This document shows positions 30,497-41,683 of a DNA stretch of 64,000 bases, in pieces. The stretch is taken from positions 1,488,001 to 1,552,000 of the forward strand of contig NZ_CP038256.1 of assembly GCF_004564075.1 (NCBI RefSeq). Direction: 5' to 3'. Within the stretch, counting starts at the first letter, position 1. Each line of letters starts with the position of its first letter. Position numbers and translations under genes: made by a program. This DNA is from Microbacterium sediminis. Lineage in GTDB: Bacteria > Actinomycetota > Actinomycetes > Actinomycetales > Microbacteriaceae. The notes under the pieces were generated by a model. It did not search any database and was not told where the DNA came from. It saw nothing but the letters and a program-made list of their open reading frames with translations.

Positions 30497-30516
30497 GCGT
30501 TGCGTGGGGCGGGGTG

Positions 30517-30578
30517 CTCTCGACTCCGCTTCGCTCCACTCGAGCCGTCTCGGCTCCCTTCGGTCGCTCGACGAGCCG
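30517..30578 (+). repeat. Palindromic intergenic repeat, direct copy 1
   Basis: 62-bp unit from ctctcgactccgc to cgacgagccg. Nearly identical to 30619-30680 (one visible difference, a/g near the middle). Confidence 0.9.
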
Positions 30579-30618
30579 CCAGGAGTTGCAGCTCGAAACC
30601 GAAGGGATCGCGCCCCAG

Positions 30619-30680
30619 CTCTCGACTCCGCTTCGCTCCGCTCGAGCCGTCTCGGCTCCCTTCGGTCGCTCGACGAGCCG
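30619..30680 (+). repeat. Palindromic intergenic repeat, direct copy 2
   Basis: Second 62-bp copy, 102 bp after the first. Confidence 0.9.
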
Positions 30681-30690
30681 TGAGTGGTGA

Positions 30691-30766
30691 CGGCTCGTCG
30701 ACCGGAGTGAGCGAAGCGAACGAAGCGGAGACGGGTCGAGCGCAGCGGCGAAGCCGCGGAGTCGAG
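30691..30766 (-). repeat. Palindromic intergenic repeat, inverted copy
   Basis: Imperfect reverse complement of the two direct copies (cggctcgtcgaccgg ... gagtcgag), 10 bp after copy 2, so copy 2 and this arm can form a large cruciform/hairpin. The 300-bp gap 30497-30800 between convergent rpsT and holA holds only these repeats. Confidence 0.85.
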
Positions 30767-30800
30767 ACCAAGGCCTCACGCTCCGCGCGAGCCGTATCGG

Positions 30801-31850
30801 TCAGGCGCCGAAGGGGCGGCGGGTGGCCACCACGGTGACCATGCGCTCCAGGGCGAAGACGGGATCGCGCGAGGCGCCCTTGACCTCCGCATCGGCGCGG
30901 GCGATCGCCTGGATCGCGAGGCCGAGGGTGCGCTCGGTCCAGCCCGACTGCAGATCGCGGCGGGCGCGGTCCACCTGCCAGTCCTTCATGCCGAGCTCGG
31001 CCGCGACCTGCCGCGAGGCGCCGCGCGCGCCCGCCACGCGCGCCATGGTGCGCAGCTTCATCGCGAACGCCGCCACGAGCGGCACGGGGTCGGCGCCCGA
31101 GGCGAGGGCGTGGCGGAGCGTGAGCAGCGCCTCGCCGTAGCGGCCCGCGATCGCCGTGTCGGCCACGACGAACGAGTTCGTCTCGACCCGCCCGCCGTAG
31201 TACCGGGCGACGACCTGCTCGGTCACGTCGCCCTCCACGTCGGAGATAAGCTGCTGGCACGCCGCCGCAAGCTCGGTGAGGTCGTCGGCGAAGGCCGAGG
31301 TCAGCGCACGCAGCGCGGCGGGCAGGATCCGCTTGCCGGCGGCCTGGAACTCGCCCGCGGCGAAGTCGTAGCGGTCGGAGTCGCGCTTGACGGCCGGGCA
31401 CGGTACCTCGACGCCGCCGCCCGTGCCGGCGCGCACCGCGTCGAGCAGCTTCTTGCCGCGCACCGTGGCCCCGTTGTGGCGGAGCACGACCGTGGCGCCC
31501 TCCTGCGGCGACTCGATGTAGGCGAGCGCCTCGGCGAGGAAGGCGTCGCTGCACTTCTCGACGCCGCTGACCCGCACCAGGCGGGGCTCGCCGAACAGCG
31601 AGGGCGCAGAGACGGCCAGCAGCGTGCCGGCCGTGTAGTCGTCGGCGCGGATGTCGCTGATCTCGAGCGCGGGGTCCTCGGCCTTCAGCTGCTCGCGGAT
31701 CGTCGAGATCGCGCGCTCGGCGCAGACCTCCTCGGGGCCGGAGACGAGCACGACGGGCGCCGCCTTCGGGTTGCGCCACGGCAGCTGCGGGATCGCCGGC
31801 CCCTTGCCCGCACCCCGGCCGGTGGACGATCGAGCGGGTGCGGCTGGCAT
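30801..31850 (-). CDS. holA: DNA polymerase III subunit delta
   Basis: Clamp-loader subunit that opens the beta clamp. 349 aa; the HolA pattern is clear in VVLVSGPEEVCAERAI (~35), the SLFGEPRLVRVSGVEK segment (~85) and the C-terminal LRTMARVAGA...GMKDWQVDRARRDLQSGW region. ATG at 31850 with a TAGGAT box exactly six bases upstream, hence a leaderless transcript. The usual neighbours comEC and comEA lie upstream. Confidence 0.94.
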   Translation of the reverse strand: MPAAPARSSTGRGAGKGPAIPQLPWRNPKAAPVVLVSGPEEVCAERAISTIREQLKAEDPALEISDIRADDYTAGTLLAVSAPSLFGEPRLVRVSGVEKCSDAFLAEALAYIESPQEGATVVLRHNGATVRGKKLLDAVRAGTGGGVEVPCPAVKRDSDRYDFAAGEFQAAGKRILPAALRALTSAFADDLTELAAACQQLISDVEGDVTEQVVARYYGGRVETNSFVVADTAIAGRYGEALLTLRHALASGADPVPLVAAFAMKLRTMARVAGARGASRQVAAELGMKDWQVDRARRDLQSGWTERTLGLAIQAIARADAEVKGASRDPVFALERMVTVVATRRPFGA

Positions 31851-31856
31851 GGTCCG

Positions 31857-31862
31857 ATCCTA
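31857..31862 (-). promoter_or_regulatory. Candidate -10 box of holA
   Basis: TAGGAT, six bases before the holA ATG. Its TAG would be the comEC stop codon in the +1 frame. Confidence 0.5.
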
Positions 31863-34236
31863 CCGGCGGCCCCCGACGTCGACCGCGCCGGCGGCCGGCG
31901 CCGCCCCGCTCGCGCCAGACGATCAGCGCCTCGTCGTCGGTGCCGATGAGCACCAGGCCGTCGGTGTCGGTGCGCGCGATCGCCGCGCCGATCCGCTCGA
32001 GCTCCTCCAGGATCGAGGCGCGCGGGTGCCCGTAGTCGTTGTCGGCGCCGACGGTCACCAGCGCGAGCGCCGGGTCGAGCCGGCGGTACAGCGCTGCCGA
32101 CTGATCCGCCGATCCGTGGTGGGCGACCTTGACGAGGTCGTAGCCCCCGACGATCGGGCTCTGCGCCATCATCGCCTCCTGCGCGTCGGCCGACAGGTCG
32201 CCGAGGAAGATCGACCGCGGCAGGCCGGGTCCCGTGATCTCGACGACGACGCTCGCATCGTTGCCCGGCGGGAACCCCACCGAGCGCGGGGCCGGCCACA
32301 GCACCCGCCACCGCGCCGCCCCGAGGGTGCCGTGCATGCCCGTCGACGCCTGCACGCGATCGACGGTGCCGAGCGCCCGCCACACGGCGCCCGACTCCGC
32401 CACGGGCGGCCCGTGCACGACGAGGCCGACGCGGTCGCGCAGCGCGGACGCGCCGCCGACGTGATCGAGATCGAAGTGCGTGAGCACGAGCAGGTCGATC
32501 CGCCCGATGCCGAGCCGGTCGAGGCAGGCGCGCAGCGGCTCGGGATCCGGACCGGTGTCGATGAGGGCCACGGCGCCGGCAGAGCGGACGAGCACGGCAT
32601 CGCCCTGCCCGACGTCGCACGCCGCCACGACCCAGTCCCGCGGCGCGGTGAGCGGGCCGATCACGGGGCCGCTCACCGCCGCGCCGGCCACGCCCAGCCC
32701 CGTGATCAGCGCGACGACGACGGCGGCCGCGCGGCGCGACGCCTCGGCGGCCGGACCCGGCCGCGGCGGCACGATCAGCAGCGCAACGCAGGCGCCGAGG
32801 GCCGCCAGCGCGGCCGCGCCGACCGGCCCCTCCCACCACGGCAGCGACGCCCGGGGAAGGCTCGCGAAGGTCTCGGCGGTCGCGGCGACCCACGAGGCCG
32901 GCAGCCACGCGATCCACGCCAGCGCGTCGGCGAGGGGCGGCGCGAACGCGAGCAGGCACGATGCGGTGCCCAGCAGCGTCGCGATCGGCGCCGCGGGCCC
33001 GGCGAGCACGTTGGCCACGACGCCGTACAGCGCCACATCGGGCGCGAACAGCACGATGATGGGCCCGCACACGAGCTGGGCCGACAGCGGCACGGCCAGC
33101 GCCAGCGCGAGGGGGCCGGGCATCCACCGCGACAGCCCGTCGGCCAGCGGCGCCGCGAGGGTGAGGAGGGCGCCGGTCGCGGCCGCCGAGAGCAGGAAGC
33201 CGAAGCTCGTCGCCAGCCACGGGTCGGTCACGAGCAGCACCGCCACCGCGCACGAGAGCACGGCCATGCCGCCGCCGGCCCGCCCGAGCAGCAGCGCGAT
33301 CATCGCCACCCCCGCCATGGCCGAGGCGCGGATGACGCTCGGCTCCGGGGTGACGAGCACCACGAATCCCGCCAGGGCGATCGACGCCGCGGCCACACGC
33401 GCGCCGCGGCCCGCGCCGCACCAGGCCGCCGCGCCGAATGCGATGCCCACGATGAGCGCGCAGTTCGCGCCGGACACCGCCGTGAGGTGACTGAGCGAGG
33501 ACGCCGTCATCGCGGCGTCGAGCTCGTCGGACACCGCGCGCGTGTCGCCGACGGCCACGCCGGGCAGCAGCTGCCCGCCGCCGCCTGGCAGCGCCTGCGC
33601 GCGGGCGACGAAGGCGTCGCGCAGCCGGGCCGTGGCGCCGAGCAGCCCGGGAGGATCCCCGCGGATCTCCACGGTGCGGGCGAAGAGCACGATCGGCTCC
33701 GCCGCGCCGGCGTCGGCGGGCTCGGCGCCGCCGCGGACCGCGATCACCGAGCCGAGGTCGAGGCGATCGGCGCCCGGGGCCGAGGCGTCGACCGCGATCC
33801 GCACGGGCACCGGCGCGGGCAACGTGGCGCCGGCGGCCTCGACGCCGGACGCGACCGCGCCGAACCACAGCCGCGCCCCGTGCGGCTCGACCTTCGTGGT
33901 GATCGTCACGGTCGCCGCGAGCTCGCCGTCACCCGCGATCTGCGCCGCGGCGGCGCGGGTCGGGTGCTGGAGGGCCACGTGCCCCGCGGCACCGCCCGCG
34001 GCCGCCAGCGCCACCGCGGCGAGGGCCAGCGCCCCGCGCAGCCCGTCCCCACGCCGCGTGCGCGTCGCGGCCCACAGCGACGCCGCGGCGCCGAGGAAGA
34101 GCGCCACCGCCCCGACCCCGGCGAGCTGCGGCGCGAGCACGCTCACCGCCGCAGCGGCCCAGGCGGCCAGCGCCACGGGCACGAGCCGGCGATCAGCACG
34201 CACCCCGACCGCGGCGGCCCGGGCGGGCGCGCTCAC
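31860..34236 (-). CDS. comEC: ComEC/Rec2 competence channel protein with metallo-hydrolase domain (C-terminal frame uncertain)
   Basis: DNA-uptake channel. N-terminal OB-like region, the ComEC membrane domain (~residues 200-500, with HLTAVSGANCALIVG and SVIRASAMAG signatures), and a C-terminal metallo-beta-lactamase-like domain (VVAACDVGQGDAVLV; THFDLDHVGG; VKVAHHGSADQ) at ~535-775. GTG at 34236 overlaps the comEA stop. Homologous sequence ends near IVWRERG (~31915), but this frame has no stop there; it stays open through all of holA, the repeats and antisense to rpsT (to 30385, 1283 codons). One base less in the GGGG run at about 31905-31915 would give a short tail and a TAG at 31860-31862, ten bases before holA. 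I give that end. Confidence 0.8.
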
Positions 34237-34889
34237 AGCGTCACCTGGTCGCGCAGCGCCTCGAGCACCTTCGGGCCGATGCCCTCGATGGCGAGCAGGT
34301 CGTCGATCGCGCCGAAGGGGCCGTTCTCCTCGCGCCAGGCCACGATCCGCTCCGCCAGCGCCGGCCCGATCCGCGGCAGCGCCTCCAGCGCGGCGGCGTC
34401 GGCCGTGTTGATGTTGACCACGCCGGCGCCCGCGCCCGCCCCGCCGCCCGCGCCCGCCCCGCCGGCGCCGCTCGCACCCGCGGCGCCGTCCGGCGGCGGC
34501 GCCTGCGCGAGCTCATCGGCCGTCGGCACCGCGAGCTGCTCGCCGTCGGAGAGCGGGCGCGCCAGATTCACCCCCTCGAGCGCGGCACCCTCGGCCGCTC
34601 CCCCGGCGGCCGCGATCGCATCGACCACGCGCGCGCCGGCGGGCAGCACGTACAGGCCCGGCGCGCGGACAGCACCGGAGACGTGAACGTAGAGCTCCCC
34701 GGCCGCGACGGTCACGCCCGGCGTCGGCGAGGCCGCCTGCTCCTCGACGACGTCCACCGGCGAGGACACGCCCCGCCACACGGAGAAGCCGATCGCGACG
34801 GCGGCGATCGCCAGCACGAGCGCCACCGCGGCGCCGATCCCCAGCCGGGCCCGCGCGGGCGCGCGGTAGGCCTCGAGATCGTCGGACAT
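34233..34889 (-). CDS. comEA: ComEA-family DNA-binding protein (helix-hairpin-helix)
   Basis: Membrane-anchored DNA receptor for transformation. 218 aa: one N-terminal helix (~17-38), SLBB domain (LYVHVSGAVRAPGLYVLPAGARV, ~65-120), a Gly/Ala-rich linker (~135-158), and the C-terminal HhH pair VNINTADAAALEALPRIGPALAERIV...IEGIGPKVLEAL. ATG at 34889 with TAGCGT exactly six bases upstream. Operon with comEC; no comEB, comGA or pilin genes are in the window. Confidence 0.93.
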   Translation of the reverse strand: MSDDLEAYRAPARARLGIGAAVALVLAIAAVAIGFSVWRGVSSPVDVVEEQAASPTPGVTVAAGELYVHVSGAVRAPGLYVLPAGARVVDAIAAAGGAAEGAALEGVNLARPLSDGEQLAVPTADELAQAPPPDGAAGASGAGGAGAGGGAGAGAGVVNINTADAAALEALPRIGPALAERIVAWREENGPFGAIDDLLAIEGIGPKVLEALRDQVTL

Positions 34890-34895
34890 GGCCCG

Positions 34896-34901
34896 ACGCT
34901 A
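34896..34901 (-). promoter_or_regulatory. Candidate -10 box of comEA-comEC
   Basis: TAGCGT, six bases before the comEA ATG. Confidence 0.45.
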
Positions 34902-34975
34902 CGACGCGCGCCGCCGTCAGGGACGGCTGTCCACAGGGCCGCCGCGACCGCACCGCGGGAGGCGGGCCTGTGAGC

Positions 34976-35001
34976 GGGCGGAGGCCGGCCCCCGCCCGCC
35001 C
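34976..35001 (-). terminator. Possible leuS terminator hairpin
   Basis: GCGGGCGG-A-GGCC with GGCC-C-CCGCCCGC, an 8-bp stem plus a mismatch and inner pairs, just after the leuS stop. No T-run. Confidence 0.4.
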
Positions 35002-35005
35002 CGGG

Positions 35006-37588
<2,583 letters not shown>

Positions 37589-37636
37589 TCGATCGGGTGC
37601 GGGGACGCCCGCGGGCGCGAGAGGACGGGAGTTTCC

Positions 37637-37642
37637 AGGTTA
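37637..37642 (-). promoter_or_regulatory. Candidate -10 box of leuS
   Basis: TAACCT, about 49 bases before the TTG start. No T-box-like specifier structure is visible in the short leader. Confidence 0.3.
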
Positions 37643-37692
37643 CTCCACCGTTTCGGGGTGCTTTCCCTCCCGTTTCCGGTCGGGCCGCCGCC

Positions 37693-37698
37693 TAGGCT
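37693..37698 (+). promoter_or_regulatory. Candidate -10 box of the DedA gene
   Basis: TAGGCT exactly six bases before the GTG at 37705. Confidence 0.5.
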
Positions 37699-37704
37699 GA
37701 GCAC

Positions 37705-38400
37705 GTGGGCTGGCTGAACGACGCGCTGACCGCGATCCTCGACGCGGTCCAGAGCGTGGATCCCGTGCTCCGGACCGTGCTGGCCGCCGTCGCGATCGCC
37801 CTCGAGACGAGCGTGCTCGTCGGGCTCATCGTGCCGGGCGACACCATCGTGATCGTCGCGGCCACCGGCGTCGACGGCGTGCCTCAGGCGATCATCCTCG
37901 GCGTGAGCGTCGTGCTCGGCGCGCTGGTGGGCGAGAGCGTGGGCTACGCGCTGGGCCGCTGGCTCGGCCCGCACATCCGGCACTCGTGGCTGGGGCGGCG
38001 GATCGGCGAGCGCAACTGGGAGCGCTCGGAGCGGTACCTGCGCAAGCGGGGCGGGCTGGCGATCTTCCTCTCGCGATTCCTGCCCGTGCTGCACTCGCTC
38101 GTCCCGCTCACGGTCGGCATGACCGGCTACCCGTACCGGCGCTTCATCGCGTGGACGCTGCCGGCGTGCACGCTGTGGGCCGGCATCTACGTGACGATCG
38201 CCGCGGCCGCCGCCGACTCGTACCGCGAGCTCGCCGACCGCGCGCACTGGATCGGCTACGTGTTCGTCGCCGCCATCGCGGTGTTCCTGCTGTTCGCCTG
38301 GCTGGTCAAGCACCTGCTGTACCGCGCCGAGCAGCGGCACATGGAGGCCGACGCCGTGGAGCACCCCGAAGCGCCGGACGAGTCGCCGCGGCAGGCATGA
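37705..38400 (+). CDS. DedA-family membrane protein
   Basis: 231 aa, DedA/SNARE-associated fold: ETSVLVGLIVPGD (~35-47), GESVGYALGR (~73) and FLSRFLPVLHSLVPLTVGM (~112-130), about five membrane helices. Family members are implicated in undecaprenyl-phosphate or phospholipid flipping and membrane homeostasis. Leaderless GTG start. Followed after 13 bp by the App1-like gene, so probably co-transcribed. Confidence 0.92.
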   Translation: MGWLNDALTAILDAVQSVDPVLRTVLAAVAIALETSVLVGLIVPGDTIVIVAATGVDGVPQAIILGVSVVLGALVGESVGYALGRWLGPHIRHSWLGRRIGERNWERSERYLRKRGGLAIFLSRFLPVLHSLVPLTVGMTGYPYRRFIAWTLPACTLWAGIYVTIAAAAADSYRELADRAHWIGYVFVAAIAVFLLFAWLVKHLLYRAEQRHMEADAVEHPEAPDESPRQA

Positions 38401-38413
38401 AAGACTGAGGGGG

Positions 38414-39439
38414 ATGCCTTCTCCCGAACCCCGCGAGAAGATCCACTGGATCGCCAAGCTCGAGGGACGCTTCCACGGCCTCCGCGAACGCCTCGCGCGT
38501 CGCTCGGGCCGCAAACCCACCGTCGTTCCCTTCGCCGGCTACGGCGGCGAGGACTGGGTGCGCGTGCTGGGCCGCGTGCTCATCGTGCCGCCCCGCAAGC
38601 ACGGCCCCGACGGCGAGCCGGCCAGCGTGCGCGGCTGGCGCTCGTTCCTGGGCATCCCCGTCGGCTTCGCGCCGGTGGCGATCACGATCGGCGGCGTCAC
38701 GCACGACGTCGTGACCGACCGCGGCGGCGTCATCGACGTCGTGCTGCCGGCGCGACTGGAGCCGGGCTGGCAGGTGTTCCAGCTGTCGGTCGAGGGCGGC
38801 GCCACCGTCGAGGGGCGCGCGTTCATCGTCGCCGCCGACGTGCGCTTCGGGGTGGTCAGCGACGTGGACGACACCGTCATGGTCACGGCCCTGCCGCGCC
38901 CCCTGCTGGCCGCCTGGAACTCGTTCGTCGTCGACGAGCACGCCCGCCAGCCGGTGCCGGGCATGGCCGTGCTGCTCGAGCGGCTGTCGCGGACGAACGC
39001 CGGCAGCCCGATCATCTACCTCTCCACCGGCGCCTGGAACGTGGCGCCCACGCTCACGCGCTTCCTGGAGCGCCACCTGTTCCCCTCCGGCTCGATGCTC
39101 CTCACCGACTGGGGCCCCACGCACGACCGCTGGTTCCGCAGCGGCAAGGAGCACAAGCTCACCAACCTGCGCCGCCTCGCCGAGGAGTTCCCGCAGATCG
39201 AGTGGCTGCTCATCGGCGACGACGGCCAGCACGACGACGAGATCTACACGACGTTCACGCGCGAATACCCCTCGTCGGTGGCGGGCGTCGCGATCCGGCG
39301 CCTCTCGCCCGCGCAGGCGGTGCTGGCCGGCGGTCGCACCGCGGTCGACGACCACACCGCGGCCGGCGTGCCGTGGGTGACGGGCGACGACGGCGCGGGG
39401 CTGGCCGAGCGGCTCGAGGATGTCGGTCTGCTGCGCTGA
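38414..39439 (+). CDS. App1-family phosphatase-like protein (DUF2183)
   Basis: 341 aa. The conserved catalytic region is SDVDDTVMVT (~150, the DxDxT motif of phosphatidate phosphatase App1), with YLSTGAWN (~200) and LIGDDGQHDDEIY (~272) further on. N-terminal beta-rich domain. In yeast App1 is a Mg-dependent phosphatidate phosphatase; the bacterial substrate is not established. ATG at 38414 with GAGGGGG. Together with DedA just upstream a membrane-lipid role is plausible. Confidence 0.85.
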   Translation: MPSPEPREKIHWIAKLEGRFHGLRERLARRSGRKPTVVPFAGYGGEDWVRVLGRVLIVPPRKHGPDGEPASVRGWRSFLGIPVGFAPVAITIGGVTHDVVTDRGGVIDVVLPARLEPGWQVFQLSVEGGATVEGRAFIVAADVRFGVVSDVDDTVMVTALPRPLLAAWNSFVVDEHARQPVPGMAVLLERLSRTNAGSPIIYLSTGAWNVAPTLTRFLERHLFPSGSMLLTDWGPTHDRWFRSGKEHKLTNLRRLAEEFPQIEWLLIGDDGQHDDEIYTTFTREYPSSVAGVAIRRLSPAQAVLAGGRTAVDDHTAAGVPWVTGDDGAGLAERLEDVGLLR

Positions 39440-39467
39440 GCCGCCCGCGGCCCGGCGCCGTTGCGGG

Positions 39468-39473
39468 GATAAT
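39468..39473 (+). promoter_or_regulatory. Candidate -10 box of the M18 aminopeptidase gene
   Basis: GATAAT exactly six bases before the ATG at 39480. Confidence 0.5.
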
Positions 39474-39479
39474 CGAGGG

Positions 39480-40766
39480 ATGACCCCCTCCGTGCCTGCC
39501 GAAGCCCGCGCCCACGTCGACGATCTCGCCGCCTTCGTCCAGGCGTCCCCGTCGTCGTACCACGCCGCCGCCGAGACGGTGAGGCGCCTGACGGAGGCCG
39601 GGTTCGCCGAGCTGAGCGAGCGCGACGCGTGGACGATCGCTCCCGGCGGCCGCTACGTGATCGCGCGGGACGGATCCGTCATCGCGTTCGTCGTGCCCGA
39701 GGGCGCCGGCCCGCTCACGCCGTTCACGATCGTGGGCGCCCACACCGACTCCCCCGGCTTCAAGCTCAAGCCGAAGCCGACCGTGATCGGCGCCGGCGGC
39801 TGGTGGCAGCTCGGCTGGGAGGTGTACGGCGGCCCGCTGCTGAACTCGTGGCTGGACCGCGAGCTCGAGCTCGCCGGGCGCATCGTGACGCTCGACGGCA
39901 CCGAGCACCTCGTGCGCACGGGGCCGCTCGTGCGCATCCCGCAGTTGGCCGTGCACCTGGACCGGGGCGTGAACGACGGCCTCAAGCTCGACCGGCAGCG
40001 CCACACCGCGCCGATCTGGGGCCTCGGCGACGACGAGAGCGCCGACATCCTCGCCACCCTCGCCGCCGCGGCGGGCGTGACGGCCGATCGCATCGGCGGC
40101 TACGACATCGTGGCGGCCGACACGCAGCAGCCCCGCGTCTTCGGCGCCGGCGACGCGTTCTTCGCCTCGGGACGCCTCGACAACCTGCTCTCCACGCACG
40201 CGGGCCTCGTCGCGATCGCCGACGCGCACCCGACCGACGCAATCGCGATGTTCGCGAGCTTCGACCACGAGGAGATCGGCAGCAGCTCGCGCTCCGGTGC
40301 CGCCGGCCCGTTCCTCGAGGACGTGCTCGGCCGCATCGGCGCGGCGCTGGGCGGCACCGCGGACGACCGGGCGCGCGCGTTCGCGGCGTCGTTCCACGTC
40401 TCCAGCGACGTGGGCCACTCGGTGCACCCGAACTACCCGGAGAAGCACGACCCGGTCAATCACCCGATCGCCGGCGGCGGCCCGATCCTGAAGATCAACG
40501 CGGTGCAGCGCTACGCCACCGACGCGCACGGGGCCGCGGTCTGGATGGCGGCGTGCGAGGCCGCCGGCGTGCCCACGCAGGAGTTCGTCTCGCACAACGA
40601 CGTGCCGTGCGGGTCGACCATCGGCCCGATCGCCGCGACGCGCCTCGGCATCCGCACGGTCGACGTGGGCGTGCCGATCCTCTCCATGCACTCCGCCCGC
40701 GAGCTCACGGCCGTCCTCGACCCCTGGTACCTGGCGCGCGCGATGGGCGCGGTCCTGGCGCGCTGA
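39480..40766 (+). CDS. M18 family aminopeptidase
   Basis: Zinc metallopeptidase (aspartyl aminopeptidase/ApeB family), cytoplasmic, removing N-terminal residues from peptides. 428 aa, usual length. Metal and catalytic motifs: VGAHTDSPGFKLK (~87), GRLDNL (~232), FDHEEIGSSSRSGA (~262) and the C-terminal SMHSARE (~404). Leaderless promoter; the next gene begins three bases after its stop. Confidence 0.95.
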   Translation: MTPSVPAEARAHVDDLAAFVQASPSSYHAAAETVRRLTEAGFAELSERDAWTIAPGGRYVIARDGSVIAFVVPEGAGPLTPFTIVGAHTDSPGFKLKPKPTVIGAGGWWQLGWEVYGGPLLNSWLDRELELAGRIVTLDGTEHLVRTGPLVRIPQLAVHLDRGVNDGLKLDRQRHTAPIWGLGDDESADILATLAAAAGVTADRIGGYDIVAADTQQPRVFGAGDAFFASGRLDNLLSTHAGLVAIADAHPTDAIAMFASFDHEEIGSSSRSGAAGPFLEDVLGRIGAALGGTADDRARAFAASFHVSSDVGHSVHPNYPEKHDPVNHPIAGGGPILKINAVQRYATDAHGAAVWMAACEAAGVPTQEFVSHNDVPCGSTIGPIAATRLGIRTVDVGVPILSMHSARELTAVLDPWYLARAMGAVLAR

Positions 40767-40768
40767 TC

Positions 40769-41683
40769 GTGTCGCCCCTCGCGCCCGTCGCCCCCGCCCG
40801 GCCGGTCGTCCGGCTGGAGCGGGACGACTGGCGCGCCCGCGCGCAGGCCCACGCCGACCGCGCCGACGCGCTCACGGCCGATCATCGGGCCCGCGCCGCC
40901 CGTGGCGAGAAGCACCCCGTCTGGGACTTCCTCTTCACGTACTACGGCTACAAGCCGGCGCTGCTGCGGCGGTGGCACCCGGGCGCGGGCGTGGAGCTGG
41001 CGGATGCGGCCGACGATGCGCGCGCGGGGTGGCGCTGGTACCGGCGCGGCTCCTCCCCCGATGCGCTGATCCCGGACGCCGAGGCGTTCGCGGCCGAGAA
41101 GCCGCAGCTGGCGGACCTCATCGCGCGCATCCTGCGCTCGACCGCGGCCCGCCCGGGGCGGTTCGGATGCTTCGGCCTGCACGAGTGGGCGATGGTGTAC
41201 CGGCAGGACGCGCATCGCCACCCGCAGCCGCTGCGACTGGGTCAGGAGGGCACGGATCGGGTGGTGGAGACGCACGATCTGCGCTGCACCCACATCGACG
41301 CGTTCCGGTTCTTCACCCCCGATGCGGCGCCGCGCAACGAGCTGACTCCCACGCGCGAGACGCAGCCGCTCCTCGAGCAGCCGGGGTGCCTGCACGCGGG
41401 CATGGACGTGTACAAGTGGGCCGTCAAGCTCGGCCCGCTGGTGCCGGGCGAGCTGCTCCTCGACGCGTTCGAGCTGGCCCGCGACATCCGCCGGCTCGAC
41501 ATGGAGGCCGCGCCCTACGACCTGCGGGAGTGGGGCTTCGAGCCCGTGCGCATCGAGACGCCCGAGGGCAAGGCCGAGTACGTGCGCCGGCAGCGGGCGT
41601 TCGCCGAGCGCGCGAACCGCCTGCGCGCCGCGATCCTCGAGGCCTGGCAGGGGCCTCAGCCCACCGGCACCGCGACGGACTGA
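40769..41683 (+). CDS. Conserved actinobacterial protein, labelled 3-methyladenine DNA glycosylase in relatives
   Basis: 304 aa, no signal peptide. The conserved-looking centre is GCFGLHEWAMVYRQD (~137-151), DLRCTHIDAFRFFT (~170) and TRETQPLLEQPGCLHAGMDVYKW (~195-217), rich in His, Arg and acidic residues as in an enzyme. I recall such proteins annotated as 3-methyladenine DNA glycosylases, but I see no helix-hairpin-helix or AAG fold to support that, so the function should be taken as unknown. GTG start at 40769, three bases after the M18 gene, so co-transcribed. Its end overlaps the convergent glycosidase gene by 28 bp. Confidence 0.65.
   Translation: MSPLAPVAPARPVVRLERDDWRARAQAHADRADALTADHRARAARGEKHPVWDFLFTYYGYKPALLRRWHPGAGVELADAADDARAGWRWYRRGSSPDALIPDAEAFAAEKPQLADLIARILRSTAARPGRFGCFGLHEWAMVYRQDAHRHPQPLRLGQEGTDRVVETHDLRCTHIDAFRFFTPDAAPRNELTPTRETQPLLEQPGCLHAGMDVYKWAVKLGPLVPGELLLDAFELARDIRRLDMEAAPYDLREWGFEPVRIETPEGKAEYVRRQRAFAERANRLRAAILEAWQGPQPTGTATD

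Noticed and set aside
30517..30766. CRISPR array in the rpsT-holA gap
   Set aside because: Units are 62 bp, only two direct copies plus one inverted, with no regular spacers and no cas genes.
30385..31850. C-terminal 490 residues of the uninterrupted comEC frame as real protein
   Set aside because: It is Arg/Gly/Ala-rich shadow translation of holA, of the palindromic repeats and of antisense rpsT. It carries no domain, and holA is clearly the coding frame there.
37589..37704. T-box or other riboswitch upstream of leuS
   Set aside because: The leader is about 50 bases, too short for a T-box, and no AGGGTGG-like T-box sequence is visible.
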